Assembly: GCF_023091745.1 (NCBI RefSeq)
Contig: NC_068934.1
Location: 19,174,434-19,238,433 of the forward strand
Reading direction: 5' to 3'
DNA from: Budorcas taxicolor
Taxonomy: Eukaryota > Chordata > Mammalia > Artiodactyla > Bovidae
DNA: 64,000 nt
This document shows positions 46,621-58,536 of the stretch, in pieces. Made by a program: the position numbers and the translations under genes. The notes beneath the pieces were generated by a model that saw nothing but the letters and a program-made list of their open reading frames with translations, did not search any database and had not been told where the DNA came from. Position 1 is the first letter of the stretch. Each line of letters opens with the position of its first letter.

Positions 46621-48290
46621 TTCAGTTCAGTGCAGTTCAATTGCTCAGTTATGTCCAAATCTTTGTGACCCAATGGACTGCAGCGTGCCAGACCTCCCTG
46701 TCCATCACCAACACCCAGAGTTTCCTCAAACTCATGTTCATTGAGTAGGTGATGCCATCCAGCCATCTCATCCTCTGCCATCCCCTTCTGCTCCTGTCTT
46801 CAATATTTCCCAGCATCAGGGTCTTTTCAAATGAGTCAGTTCTTTGCAACAGGTGGCCAAAGTATTGCAGTTTCAGCTTCAGCCTCAGTCCTTCCAATGA
46901 ACACTCAGGACTGGTCTCCTTTAGGATGGACTGGTTGGATCTCCTTGGAGTCCAAGGGACTCTCAAGAGTCTTCTCCAACACCACAGTTCAAAAGCATCA
47001 ATTCTTCAGTGCTCAGCTTTCTTTATAGACCAACTCTCACATACATCCATGACTACTGGAAAAACCATAGCCTTGACTAGATGGACCTTTGTTGGCAAAG
47101 TAATGTCTCTGTTTTTTAATATGCTGTCTAGGTTGGTCATAACTTTCCTTCCAAGGAGCAAGTGTCTTTTAATTTCTTGGCTGCAGTACCATCTGCAGTG
47201 ATTTTGGAGCCCCCCAAAATAAAGTCTGTCACTGTTTCCACTGTTTCCCGTTTCCCCATCTATTTGCCATGAAGTGATGGGATTGGATGCCATAATCTTA
47301 TTTTTCTAAAATGTTGAGCTTTAGGCCAATTTTTTCACTCTCCTCTTTCACTTTCATCAAGAGGCTCTTTAGTTCTTCTTCACTTTTTGCCATGAGGGTG
47401 GTGTCATCTGCATATCTGAGGTGATTGATATTTCTCCCACAGTTTTGATTCCAGCTTGTGCTTCTTGCAGTCCAGCGTTTCTCATGATATTCTCTGCATA
47501 TAAGTTAAATAAGCAGGGTGACAATATACAGCCTTGACGTACTCCTTTTCCTATTTGGAGTCTGTTGTTCCATGTCCAGTTCTAACTGTTGCTTCCTGAA
47601 CTGCATACAGATTTCTCAAGAGGCAGATCAGGTGGTCTGGTATTCCCATCTCCTTCAGAATTTTCCAGTTTGTTGTGACCCACACAGTCAAAGGCTTTGG
47701 CATAGTCAATAAAGCAGAAATAGATGTTTTTTGGAACTCTCTTGCTTTTTCGATGATCCAGCGGGTGTTAGCAATTTGATCTCTGGTTCCTCTGCCTTTT
47801 CTATTACCAGCTTGAACATCTGGTAGTTCATGGTTCACATATTGTTGAAGCCTGGATTGGAAAATTTTGAGCATTACTTTCCTAGTGTGTGAGATGAGTG
47901 CAGTTGTGCGGTAGTTTGAGCATTCTTTGGCATTGCCTTTCTTTGGGATTGGAATGAAAACTGACCTTTTTAAGTCCTGTGGCCACTGCTGACTTTCCAA
48001 ATTTGCTGACATATTGAGTGTAGCACTTTCACAGCATCATCTTTCAGGATTTGAAATAGCTCAACTGGAATTCCATCACCTCCACTAGCTGTGCTCATAG
48101 TGATGCTTCCTAAGGCCCACTTGACTTCACATTCCAGGATGTCTGGCTCTAGGTGAGTGATCACGCTATCATGATCATCTGGCTTATGAAGATCTTTTTT
48201 GTACAGTTCTTCTGTGTATTCTTGCCACCTCTTCTTAATATCTTTTGCTTCTGTTAGGTCCATACTGTTTCTGTCTTTATTGAGCCAGTC
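46621..48290 (-). mobile_element. BovB LINE, left part
   Basis: From the 3' end (left) through the RT to codons for RKDRN-like residues. Minus frames: 48263-47970 (EILECEVKWALGSI-like), 48012-47551 (CSNYRTTALISHT) and 47293-46649. It is interrupted at about 48291 by an oppositely oriented BovB and continues at 49079. Confidence 0.92.
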
Positions 48291-48291
48291 T

Positions 48292-49078
48292 ATGCTCCAA
48301 AATCACTGCAGATGGTGATTGCAGCCATGAAATTAAAAGACGCTTACCCCTTGGAAGGAAAGTTATGACCAACCTAGATAGCATATTCAAAAGGGGAGAC
48401 AGGAACTTCCCTGGTGGTCCAGTGGTTAACAACCTGCCTTGCAATGCAGGGGACACAAGTTCAATCCCTGGTCAGGGAACCAAGATTCCCACATGCTAAT
48501 GGGCAACTAAGGCCGCAGGCTGCAAAAACTGAGCCCGTGCTCTGCAACTAAGACACAATGCAGCCAAAATTAAATTAAAAAAAAAGTAGCAGAGACATTA
48601 CTTTGCCTACAAAGGTCCGTCTAGTCAAGGCTATGGTTTTTCCAGTGGTCATCTATGGATGTGGTACTTGGACTGTGAAGAAAGCTGAGTGCCGAAAAAT
48701 TGATGCTTTTGAACTGTGGTGTTGGAGAAGACTCTTGAGAGTCCCTTTGACTGCAAGGACATCCAGCCAGTCCATCCTTAATGAGAGCAGTCCTGGGTGT
48801 TCATTGGAAGGACTGATGCTGAAGCTGAAACTCCAATACTTTGGCCACCTCATGTGAAGAGTTGACTCATTGGAAAAGACCCTGATGCTGGAGGGATTGG
48901 GGGCAGGAGGAGAAGGGGATGACAGAGGATGAAATGGCTGGATGGCATCACCAACTCAATGGACGCGAGTTTGGGTAAACTCTGTTAGTTGGTAATGGAC
49001 AGGGAGGCCTGGCATGCTGTGATTCATGGGGTTGCTAAGAGTCGGACATAACTGAGTGACTGAACTGAACTGAACTGA
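48292..49078 (+). mobile_element. BovB LINE 3' fragment nested in the opposite-strand BovB
   Basis: Starts at 'tccaaaatcactgcagatgg' and ends with the (CTGAA) 3' terminus. A short ATGC-like duplication flanks it. The frame 48603-48857 gives KVRLVKAMVFPVVIYG. A CHR SINE splits it. Confidence 0.88.
48402..48585 (+). mobile_element. CHR-type SINE
   Basis: A tRNA-Glu-derived head ('cttccctggtggtccagtgg', 'gttcaatccctggtcagg'), a body with 'ctgcaactaagacacaat' and an A-rich tail. Imperfect GSRGAGACA-like repeats flank it (GGGGAGACA before, GCAGAGACA after). It lies inside a BovB that is itself inside another BovB. Confidence 0.9.
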
Positions 49079-49495
49079 TGCATTAATTGTTTCCTTGCTA
49101 TCTAATTTTCTTGAAGAGATCTCTGCTACTGTTACTGCTAAGTCACTTCAGTCGTGTCTGACTCTGTGTGACCCCATAGATGGCAGCCCACCAGGCTCCC
49201 TCGTTCCTGGGATTCTCCAGGCAAGAACGCTGGAGTGGGTTGCTATTTCCTTCTCCAATGCATGAAAGTGAAAAGTGAAAGTGAAGTCGCTCAGTCGTGT
49301 CTGACTCTTCGCGACCCCATGGACTTCAGCCTATGAGGCTCCTCTGTCCATGGGATTTCCCAGGCAAGAGTACTGGAGTGGGGTGCCATTGCCTTTTCTG
49401 GAAGAAATCTCTTTCCCATCCTGTGTTTCCCTCTATTTCTTTGCACTGATGATTGAGGGAGGCTTTCTTATCTCTCCTTGCTATTCTTTGTTGTT
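49079..49495 (-). mobile_element. BovB LINE, right part, split by BOV-A2
   Basis: 49079-49124 and 49401-49495 carry the linker codons before the RT ('ttttcttgaagagatctc', 'tttctttgcactgatgat'). This is the 5' remainder of the copy that starts at 46621. It ends near 49,495. Confidence 0.85.
49125..49400 (-). mobile_element. BOV-A2 SINE
   Basis: Two Bov-A units in reverse orientation with the 'aaagtgaaagtgaagtcg' linker. They are flanked by GAAGAGATCTCT (49113-49124) and GAAGAAATCTCT (49401-49412). Confidence 0.93.
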
Positions 49496-49949
49496 AGGCA
49501 TTATGAATTTTTCTAATATGAGAGCACAGAGAAATCTTTGTGCTGTAACTGACATTCTTATAATAGATTCCCATAAGTGGTATTGAGTTATGAAGAATAA
49601 ACAATAGTAAAATTGATTATGCCTCTATTTTCTCAAAAGATTCTAGTAATCTAGTATCTCATTCACAATAGAGATATAGGAGTTTCTGTTTTAACATGCC
49701 ATTGACAGCAATAAATGTTCTAATTTTGATCATTTTTAATTTTATAGATGGAATTTGTTTTAATTTAATCATTCATTAAATTCCAGAACTGGTTAATTTA
49801 TTTACTTTTCAGTTTTTTTGCTTTGTTTACTTTGTGGGATCTTTACTGATTTTTCTTTAGTTTACATGCAGTCTTCACTTACGGATCCATTCTAAATTAT
49901 TCCAAAGGACTTGAGATACAAAATTGTTTTCTTTTAAGGTAAAACTTCC
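49496..49949. other. Unique sequence, nothing recognised
   Basis: AT-rich sequence with no open frame, repeat family or splice pair that I can support. Confidence 0.4.
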
Positions 49950-50524
49950 CTCAATTTTTAAAAATGTTTTATTGAGTTGTAATATTTTGCTAGTTTTATA
50001 TGGATACAATGTAATGATTTGATATTTGTATATGTTGTAAAATGATCACAATAATAAATCTTTTTAACATCCGTCACCACACGTAATTACAATTTTTTTT
50101 GTGATGAGAAGTTTTAATGTCTACTCTCTTAGCAATTTTTAAATATATAATGGAATATTATCAAGTCTACCATGCTGTATGTTTCATTGTGATGACTTAC
50201 TTATTTAATAACTCGAAGTTTGTATTGTTTGACTCTCTTCACTCATTTCATCCACCCTCACCTCTGGCAGCCACCAGTCTGCTCTATCTATGAGCTTATT
50301 TTTTTTGTTTTTTAGATTCGACATACAAGGGAGATCATAATATATTTGTCTTTCTGTTTGACATATTTCCTAATCACAGTGCCCTCAAGGGTCCATCAGG
50401 TTGTCACAAATGACAAGATTTCCTTCTCTTTTAGGGCTGAATATTCTATTATATATATACACAACATATTCTTTGTCCATTTATCTTTCAGTGGATACTT
50501 AGGTTGTTTCTATATCATTATTGT

Positions 50525-52527
50525 TCAGTCACTCAGTCGTGTCTGACTCTTTGTGACCCCATGGACTGCAGCATGCCCAGCTTCCCTGTCCATCACCAAC
50601 TCCCAGAGCTGGCTCAAACTCACGTCCATCAAGTCAATGATACCATCCAGCCATCTCATCTTCTGTCGTCCTCTTCTCCTGCTCTCAGTTTTTCGCAGCA
50701 TCAGGGTATTTTCCAGTGAGTTGACTCTTGTATCAAGTGGCCAAAGTATGGGAGCTTCAGTTTTAGCATCAGTCTTTCCAATGAATATTCAAGGTTGATT
50801 TCTTTAGGATTGAGTGGTTTGATTTCCTGGCTGTCCGGAGGACTCTCAACAGTCTTCACAGCACCACAGTTCAAAAGCATCAATTCTTTGGCACTCAGCC
50901 TTCTTTATGGTCCAACTCTCACATCCATAGATGACTACTGGAAAAACTATAGCTTTGACTAGACAGACCTTTGTCGTCAAAGGTGATGTCTTTGCTTTTT
51001 AATATGCTGTCTAGGTTTGTCGTAACTTTCCTTCCAAGGAGCAAGCATCTTTTAATTTCATGGCTTCAGTCATTTTTCACAGTGATTTTGGAGCCCAAGA
51101 AAATAAAATCTGCCACTGTTTCCACTTTTTCCCCATCTATTTGCTCTGAAATGATGGGACCAGATGCTATGATATTAGTTATTTGAATGTTGAGTTTTAA
51201 GCCAGCTTTTTCACTTTCTCTTTCACTTTCATCAAGAGGTCTTTTAGTTCATCTTCTCTCTCTGCTGTTAGGGTGGTGTCATCTGCATATCTGAGGTTGT
51301 TGGTGTTTCTCCCAACAATTGTGATACCAGCTTGTGCTTCATCCAGGCCAACATTTTTCAGAATATACTCTGCATATAAGTTAAATAAGCAGGTGAAAAC
51401 GTATAGCCTTGATGTACTCCTTTCCCAATTTTCAACCAGTCCATTGTTCCATGTCCAGTTCTAACTGTTGCTTCTTGACCTGCATGCAGGTTTCTTAGGA
51501 GGCAGGTAAGGTGGTCTGGTATTCCCATCCCTTTAAGCATTTTCCATAGTTCGTCGCAATCCACACCATCAGTCTTTAGTGTAGTCGACAAAGCAGAAGT
51601 AGATATTTTTCTGGAGTTCTCTTGCTTTGTCTCTGATCCAGCACATGTTAGCAATTTAATCTCTGGTTCCTCTGCTTTTTCTAAATCCAGCTCCAACATC
51701 TGGAAGTTCTCGATTCGCATACTATTGAAGCCTTGCTTGAAAGATTTTGAACATTACCTTGCTAGCATGTGAAATGAATGCAATTATACAGTCATTTGAA
51801 CATTCTTTGGCATTGCCTTTCTTTGGGATTGAAATGAAAAATGACCTTTTCTAGTCCTGCAGCTACTGCTGAGTTTTCCAACTTTGCTGACGTACTGACT
51901 GCAGCACTTTAATAGCATCATCTTTTAGGATTTGAAATAGCTCACCTAGAATTCCGTCACCTCCCCTAGCTTTGTTCATGGTAATGCTTCCTAAGGCCTA
52001 CTTGAATTCACACTCCAGGATGTCTGGCTCTAAGTGAGTGATCACACCATCATGGTTATCTGGGTCTTTAAGACTTTGTCTGTACAGTTCCTGTGTGTAT
52101 TCTTGCCACCTGTTCTTAGTATCTTCTGCTTCTGTTTGGTCCTTGTCATTTCTGTCCTTTGTTGTGCCCACCTTTTGTGCCCATGAAATGTTCCCTTGGT
52201 ATCTCCACTTTTCTTGAAGAGATCTCTAGTCTTTCCCATTCTATTTCTTTCCTCTATTTCTTTTCATTGTTCACACAAGACGACTTTCTTGTCTCTCCTG
52301 TTATTTTTTCGAACTCTGCATTCAGATCGGTATATCTTTCCATTTCTTCTTGTCTTTCACTTCTCTCCTTTTCTTTTCTATTTGTAAGGCCTCCTCAGGC
52401 AACTGTTTTGCTTTCTTGCATTTCTTTTTCTTGGGGATGATTTTGGTCACCGCCTCCTGTAGAGTGTTACGAACCTCAGTCCATGGTTCTTCAGGCATTC
52501 TGTCTTTCAGATCTAATTCTTTTAATC
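50525..52527 (-). mobile_element. BovB LINE, about 2.0 kb, nested in old L1
   Basis: Runs from the 3' end to codons just before the linker (minus frame 52591-52322 gives NRLKELDLKDRMPEEP). TATTGT flanks it at 50519-50524 and 52528-52533. It is quite diverged (frames 51720-51358 and 52239-52042), so it is older than the copy at 26,966. Confidence 0.9.
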
Positions 52528-53856
52528 TATTGTAAATGATGCTGCAGTGAACATAGACGTGCATATATCTTTTAAAGTTAGTGTTTTTCATAAATACCGA
52601 GAAGCTGAATTCCTGAATTACATGATAGCTCTGTTTTAATTTTTTTTGAGGAACTTACATACTGGTTTCCATAGTGCCTGCACCAATTTACATTCCAGCC
52701 AGTGGTGCACAGGGGTTGCCTTTTGTCCATATCCTTCCAAACACTTGTTATGTTTTGTCTTTTTCGTAGTAATTATTCTAAGAAAGATGAGGTTATATCT
52801 AAATGTTTTGATTTGCATTTTCCTGATGATTAGTTGTTGTTGAATACCTTTTTATATACCTGTGGCCTGTATGTCTTCTTGGGAAAAATGTCTATTCCAA
52901 TCCTCTCTATTTTAAAATTGGATTATTTTAATTGATATTCAGTTGTATGAACTCTTTATATGTTTTTGGATATTAATCTGTTAATCAGATATATGATTTG
53001 TAAATATTTTCTCCCATTTGCTTTGCCATGCAGACGAAGTAGTTTGATGTAGTTACCCTTGTTTGTTTTCACTTTCATTCCTTTGGTTTTGATGTCAAAT
53101 TAAAACAAAAAATCATCTAGGGTGATATTAAGGAACTTACTGATTATATTTTCTTGTAGAAGTTCTTTGGTTTAATGTTCAAGAATTCAATGCATATTGA
53201 GTTGATTTCCGTATGTGGTGTAAGATATTGGTTTCACTGTTTTGCATGTTTGTTCAACACTGTTTATTGGGGAGACTGTCCTTTCCTCATTGAATATCCT
53301 GGTTCTTGTCTCCTTTGTCATAAAATAATAGACCATGTATAATCATGGGTTTATTTCTTGGCTTTTTGTGGCATCCCATTGATCTGGTGTTTGTTTTTGT
53401 GCCAATACTCTACTTTTTTATTTATTATAGTTTTGTAGTATTGTTTGAAATTAGAAAGTGTAATGTCTCCAGCTTAGTTCTTTTTTCTCAGTATTACTTT
53501 GGCTATTTGGGATCTTTTGTGGTTCCATACATATTTTAGGATTGTTTATTCTATTTCTATAAAAAGTGCTATTGGAATTTTGATAGGGATTGCATCCAGT
53601 CTGTAGATTGCTTTCAGTTGTATGGAAATTGTAGCAATATTAATTCTTTCAGTTTATGAACATGAGGTATCTTTTCATTTCATGTCTTATAATTTTCAGT
53701 GGATAGCTCTTTAAGATCCTTGATTAAATTTATTCTTAAGTATTTTATTTTTGTTAATGATTATATAACTGAGGTTGTTGATTTTAATTTTTTATGTATT
53801 TGTTATCAGTATGTAGAAATGCAACAGATTTTTGTATATTTGTATCCTGCAATTTT

Positions 53857-53905
53857 CAGTTCAGTTCAGTTCAGTCACTCAGTCATGTCTGACTCTTTGT
53901 AACTT
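53857..53905 (-). mobile_element. Very short BovB 3' end insertion
   Basis: Only the last 45 or so bases of BovB (CAGTT units plus 'cactcagtcatgtctgac') are present inside old L1. It is a severely 5'-truncated insertion or the tail of a SINE. Confidence 0.75.
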
Positions 53906-54896
53906 TAGCTATAATTAATCTGATCTTTCCAGCATTTTGATGGAGTCTTTAATATTTTCTCTATAAAAAATGTCATCTTCGCATAGAGAAGGTTTTACTT
54001 CTTTCCAATCCTGATGCCTTTTATTTCTTTCTCTTATTTTGTCTGATTGCTCTAACTAGGACTTCTAGTACTATGTTGAATAGGAGTGGTGAAAGTGTAC
54101 AGTCTTGTCTTACTCCTGATCTTACAGGAAAAGCTCTTAACTTTCATCATTGAGTAAGGTGTGGGCTTGTGATATGTGACTTTATTTCATTTATTTTATT
54201 GACTTCTATACCCAGTTTGTTGAGAGTTTTTTTTTAATCGTGAATGGAGATTGAATTTGTCAGATGCTATTTTTTCATCTGTTGAAATGATAATATGATT
54301 TTAATCTTTCATTCTATATGTTAATGTGATGATGACATATATTGTGTGTAGAGAACTATTCTTGTATGACAGGGACAAATCCCACTTGATCATAGTGTAT
54401 GATTCTTTTAATGTGCTGTTATATTTGACTTGTAGTAATTTGTTGTCAATTCTTGCATCTATATTCATCAGAGATTTTGGCCTGTAGTTTCTTTTCTTGT
54501 CTTTCCTTGTCTTCTTTTCTTTCCTTCTCTGGCTTTTATATCATGGAAATGCTGCTAAAAAATGTTTTTTTTTTTTTTTTTAAACATTTAAAAAGAAGTT
54601 TTTAAAATGAATTTGAGAGTGTTCTCTCCTCTTCAGCTATTGTTAAGAGTTTGAGAAGAATTGATGTTAATTCATCTTTAAATGTTTAAACTCTACCAGG
54701 GAAGCAACTGGTCATGTGCTTTTCTTTTTTTGGGAGGTTTTTGATTACTGATTCACTCTCCTTTCTCATTACTTCAAATCTTACTCTGATCAGATTTTCT
54801 AGTTCTTCATGATTCAGTCTTGGTAGATTGTCTGTTTCTAGAAATTTATCCTTTTTTCTAGATTGTGCAGTTTGTTGGCATATAGTCATTCATTTT

Positions 54897-55268
54897 GTTG
54901 TTCAGTTGTTCAGTCATTCAGTTGTATCCAACTCTTTCTGACCCATGGACTGCAGCATGCCAGGCTTTCCTGTCCTTCAGTATCTCCTGGCATTTGCTCA
55001 AACTCATGTCCATTGAATCAGTGATGCCATCCAAACATATCATCCTCTGTTGCCCCCTTCCCCTGCCTTCAATCTTTGCTAGTATCAGGGTCCTTTCTAA
55101 TGAGTTAGCTTTCACATCAGGTGGCCAAAGTATTGGAACTTCAGCTTCAGCATTAGTCCTTGCAATGAATATTCAGAGTTGATTTCCTTTAGGATTGACT
55201 GGTTTGATTTCTTTTCTATCCAAGGGGCTCTGAAGAGTCTTCTCCAGCACCACAGTTTGAAAGCATCA
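54897..55268 (-). mobile_element. BovB LINE 3' fragment nested in old L1
   Basis: About 370 bp of the BovB 3' end; a minus frame at 55115-54918 gives KANSLERTLILAKIEGR. L1 text resumes with 'ttgttcatagtcatc'. Confidence 0.88.
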
Positions 55269-55490
55269 AAGTTGTTCATAGTCATCTATTATGTTCTTTT
55301 CTGTGATTTCAGTTGTAGAGACTCCTTTTAAATTTAAATTTTTATTTATTTGGATCCTCTTTTTTCCTTGGTTAGTCTTATTGATGCTTTGTCAATTATG
55401 TGTATTTTTCAAAGAATGAAGCCTTAGTTTTGTTAGTTTTTTCCTGTTGTTTTTCCTATTCTTTGTTCCTATTCTGTATTTCATTTACCA

Positions 55491-55904
55491 AGTAAAATAG
55501 CTCTTGAATGAAGAGAAATCCTTGAGGAAGAACCTTGTTGCATAAAGTGATCTGCCCATACAGAACTGTATAGTTCACCTGCCGAGGAAGGTCTGGCTAT
55601 TTACCAGGGTGGTTGTGCACCAGGCCAAGAGTACTTTTGGGACAGTACTGGGTACTGACTCTGAATTGATACAAATTTCTAGAGATATAAAGCAGCACTA
55701 TAATTAACCACTCAGAATAATCAGTGGAGGTAGGTAATCATTGGTATCCCAAAACCCACCCTGTGGTTCTTTCTCTAGGTTTGAAATGCATAGTTGGAAT
55801 AAAATACTCAGAAGCAGGCAGAGTCCTCACAGCAATACTTCATCTTCAGATAAAAGTTATTAAAACACAAGAGTGAGGTCCCATTGTTTCTAAAGCTACA
55901 GATA
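55491..55904. other. Unique sequence, nothing recognised
   Basis: No gene or repeat that I can support. Confidence 0.4.
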
Positions 55905-56108
55905 GAGTTATTGGGCAATATTCCATTGCTCCCATAGCGAATTACCACAAATTCAGTAGCCTAAAGCAATACCCATTTATTTCCTCATAGTTCTTTGGGT
56001 CAGATGTCAGGCATGGTTGGTTGGGTACTCTGCTTCTGATCTCATAATGAAGTCAAGTTGTCCACTAACCTAAACTTTTACCTGGGTCTCTGAGTGAGAA
56101 TTCACTTC

Positions 56109-56670
56109 TCAGTTCAGTTCAGTCGCTCAGTCGTGTCCGACTCTTTGCCACCCCATGAATCGCAGCACACCAGGCCTCCCTGTCTATCACCATCTCCCGG
56201 AGTTCACTCAGACTCACGTCCATCCAGTCAGTGATGCCATCCAGCCATCTCATCCTCTGTCGCCCCCTTCTCCTCCTGCCCCCAATCCCTCCCAGCAGCA
56301 GAGTCTTTTCCAATGAGTCAACTCTTCGCATGAGGTGGCCAAAGTACTGGAGTTTCAGCTTTAGCATCATTCCTTCCAAAGAAATCCCAGGACTGATCTC
56401 CTTCAGAATGGACTGGTTGGATCTCCTTGCAGTCCAAGGGACTCTCAAGAGTCTTTCCCAACACCACAGTTCGAAAGCATCAATTCTTCGGCGCTCAGCC
56501 TTCTTCACAGTCCAACTCTCACATCCATAGATGACCACTGGAAAAACCATAGCGTTGACTAGATGGACCTTAGTTGGCAAAGTAATGTCTCTGCTTTTGA
56601 ATATACTATCTAGGTTGGTCATAACTTTTCTTCCAAGGAGTAAGCATCTTTTAATTTCATGGCTGCAATC
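56109..56670 (-). mobile_element. BovB LINE 3' fragment
   Basis: A minus frame of 186 codons (56679-56119) covers the BovB C-terminal region without a stop (LLGRKVMTNLDSIFKSRD to GVAKSRTRLSD). It is 5'-truncated and close to the consensus, so it is young. Confidence 0.93.
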
Positions 56671-56954
56671 TAGGTTCATTCAAATTGTTGGCAGAATCCA
56701 GTTCCTTCTGGTTGTAGGAATGAAGTGCTCTTTCATGAATGATTGTCAGATGGGAGTTGTTCTCAGCTTCTAGCTTGTGACATTCTCTGTTTTCCAAGTT
56801 AGCAGTGGTGTTTCTAGTCCTTTTCACTCTCAATATCTCTGACTTCTCCTTTATCATCTCTGTGACTTCCACTTCTGATCTAAGAGCTTATGTAATTACA
56901 TTGGATTCAGTCTGATAATCTAGAGTAATCTCCCTAATTTTTTCATTTATTCTT

Positions 56955-57765
56955 TTTTTTTAAATTTTTAATTTTTTGTTGGAGTATAGTTGATTCACAA
57001 TGTGGTATTAGTTTCAGGTGTAGAGCAAAGTGACTCAGTTATACATATACATGTATCTATTCTTTTACAAATTCTTTTCCCATTGTTCCATAACATTGAG
57101 CAGAGATCCCTGTGCTGTACAGTAGATCCTTGTTGGTTATCCATTTAAAATATAACAGTGTGTACATGTTGATCCCAAACTTGCTAACAGCCCCTCCCCC
57201 CATAATCATAAGTTCATTATCTAAGTCTGTGAGTCTATTTTTGTTTTGTAAGGTCATTTGTATCTTTTTTTTTTTTTAGATTCCACATATAAGGGATATC
57301 ATACAATATTTCTCTTTCTCTGACTTACTTCACTCAATATGACAATCTGTAGGTCCATCCATGTTGCTCAGATGGCATTATTTTATTCTTCTTAATGGCT
57401 CATTAATATTCCATTGTATATATTAATAGGTGCCCCAACTTCTTCATCTGTCCCTCTGTCGATAGACATTGCTTCTATCACTAGACACAACTTCCATGTC
57501 TTGGCTGTTTTGGACAGTGCTGCAGTGAACACTGGGGTGCATATATTCTTTCAGACTATGTTCTTCTCTGAATATATGTCCAGAAGTGGACTGAGGATCA
57601 TGTGGTAGCTCTATTTTTAATTTTTATACCAACCTCCATACTGTTATCCATGGTGGCCGTACTACTTTACATTGCCACCAACAGTGTAGGAGGGTTCCCT
57701 TCTCTTCACACCCTCTCCAGCATTTATTGTTCATGGATTTTGTGATGATAGCCACTTTGACTGAC
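56955..57765 (-). mobile_element. Artiodactyl L1 3' fragment
   Basis: Reverse-complement L1 3' UTR and ORF2 end: 'ttggagtatagttgattcac', 'gctgtacagtagatcctt', 'agtgctgcagtgaacac'. It is 5'-truncated near 57,765. Confidence 0.85.
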
Positions 57766-57845
57766 TATTTTAAAGTCAGCTGATTTTAACCTTAATTACA
57801 TCTGCAAAGTTCCTTTTACATTTAACATCATCACTCATATGATAC

Positions 57846-58536
57846 TAAATGACAATGATCATGGGAGTGGAATTGTGTGTGTGTGTGTCTATAGATTTTT
57901 CTCTTCTTTCATTCTACCATTGAAAATAAGATGCATTCATAGTAGTTAACCATATATATCAGTACTTAAATTAGAGGTGTAAACATCCAATAGAGGTGAT
58001 AAAGGAACTTTGTATCCTTTTTTGGAGAGAGGATTGGTATAGTTTTGGTTGTTTGAGAGATAATCACATCCTGTAAGATAGAAAGCAAGGATGGTTAATA
58101 GAGGTGTGTATGAATACCAAGTTGACCATGAGTAGACTGTGGTAGTGTAATAATGGGGTCCACTTAAAACCAAGTCTATATTTCTCACAATTCCATTCCC
58201 AGTATAAGATTGGGTTAGGATTAGTTATAGGTGAAATTCATTTAGTTTGGAAGCAGGAAGTGAATCATAGCTATTTCTTTATACTCTGAAGATTACTGAT
58301 ACACCCAGGCATTTTGATGGCTTCCGTGTAATGTCAGTTTCTAGTAATTCACTTAGTTGGCATGGGGAAGCACTTGGGCCCACATTCTTCTTGTTCCTGC
58401 CAGGTCTGCTTCAGCTTCTTCATATCCTAGGACAGATTAGTTAAATGTAGCTAAATGATGAAAGGCATGAACTTTTTCTGCGGCTTACCTTTTTTATCTA
58501 AGGTTGGAGGAAATGTGTTACGACTTTTCTGAATTC
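57846..58536. other. Unique sequence, nothing recognised
   Basis: Has a TG run near 57876-57890. The 80-codon minus-strand frame at 58188-57946 has no recognisable motif. Confidence 0.4.

Larger units (their letters stand above)
49950..55490 (-). mobile_element. Old L1 (L1M type) interrupted by three BovB pieces
   Basis: Plus-strand text is the reverse complement of L1 3' UTR and ORF2: 'ttattgagttgtaatatt' at the left, then the ORF2 C-terminus at 52,534-53,100, then RT-region text around 53,920-54,480 ('ctatgttgaataggagtgg'), ending near 55,490. BovB insertions lie at 50,525-52,527, 53,857-53,905 and 54,897-55,268. About 3.1 kb of L1 remains and no frame survives. Confidence 0.8.
55905..57845 (+). 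repeat. Old mammalian repeat split by BovB and L1
   Basis: Pieces at about 55905-56108, 56671-56954 and 57766-57845 follow one ancient consensus: 'aattaccacaaattcagt', then 'attgttggcagaatcc', then 'tacattggattcagtctg' and 'ccttaattacatctgc'. It is the same family as at 45-145 and 1190-1715. Confidence 0.55.

Noticed and set aside
57946..58188. 80-codon minus-strand open frame
   Set aside because: No family recognised and no supporting signals. The length is within chance expectation in 64 kb.
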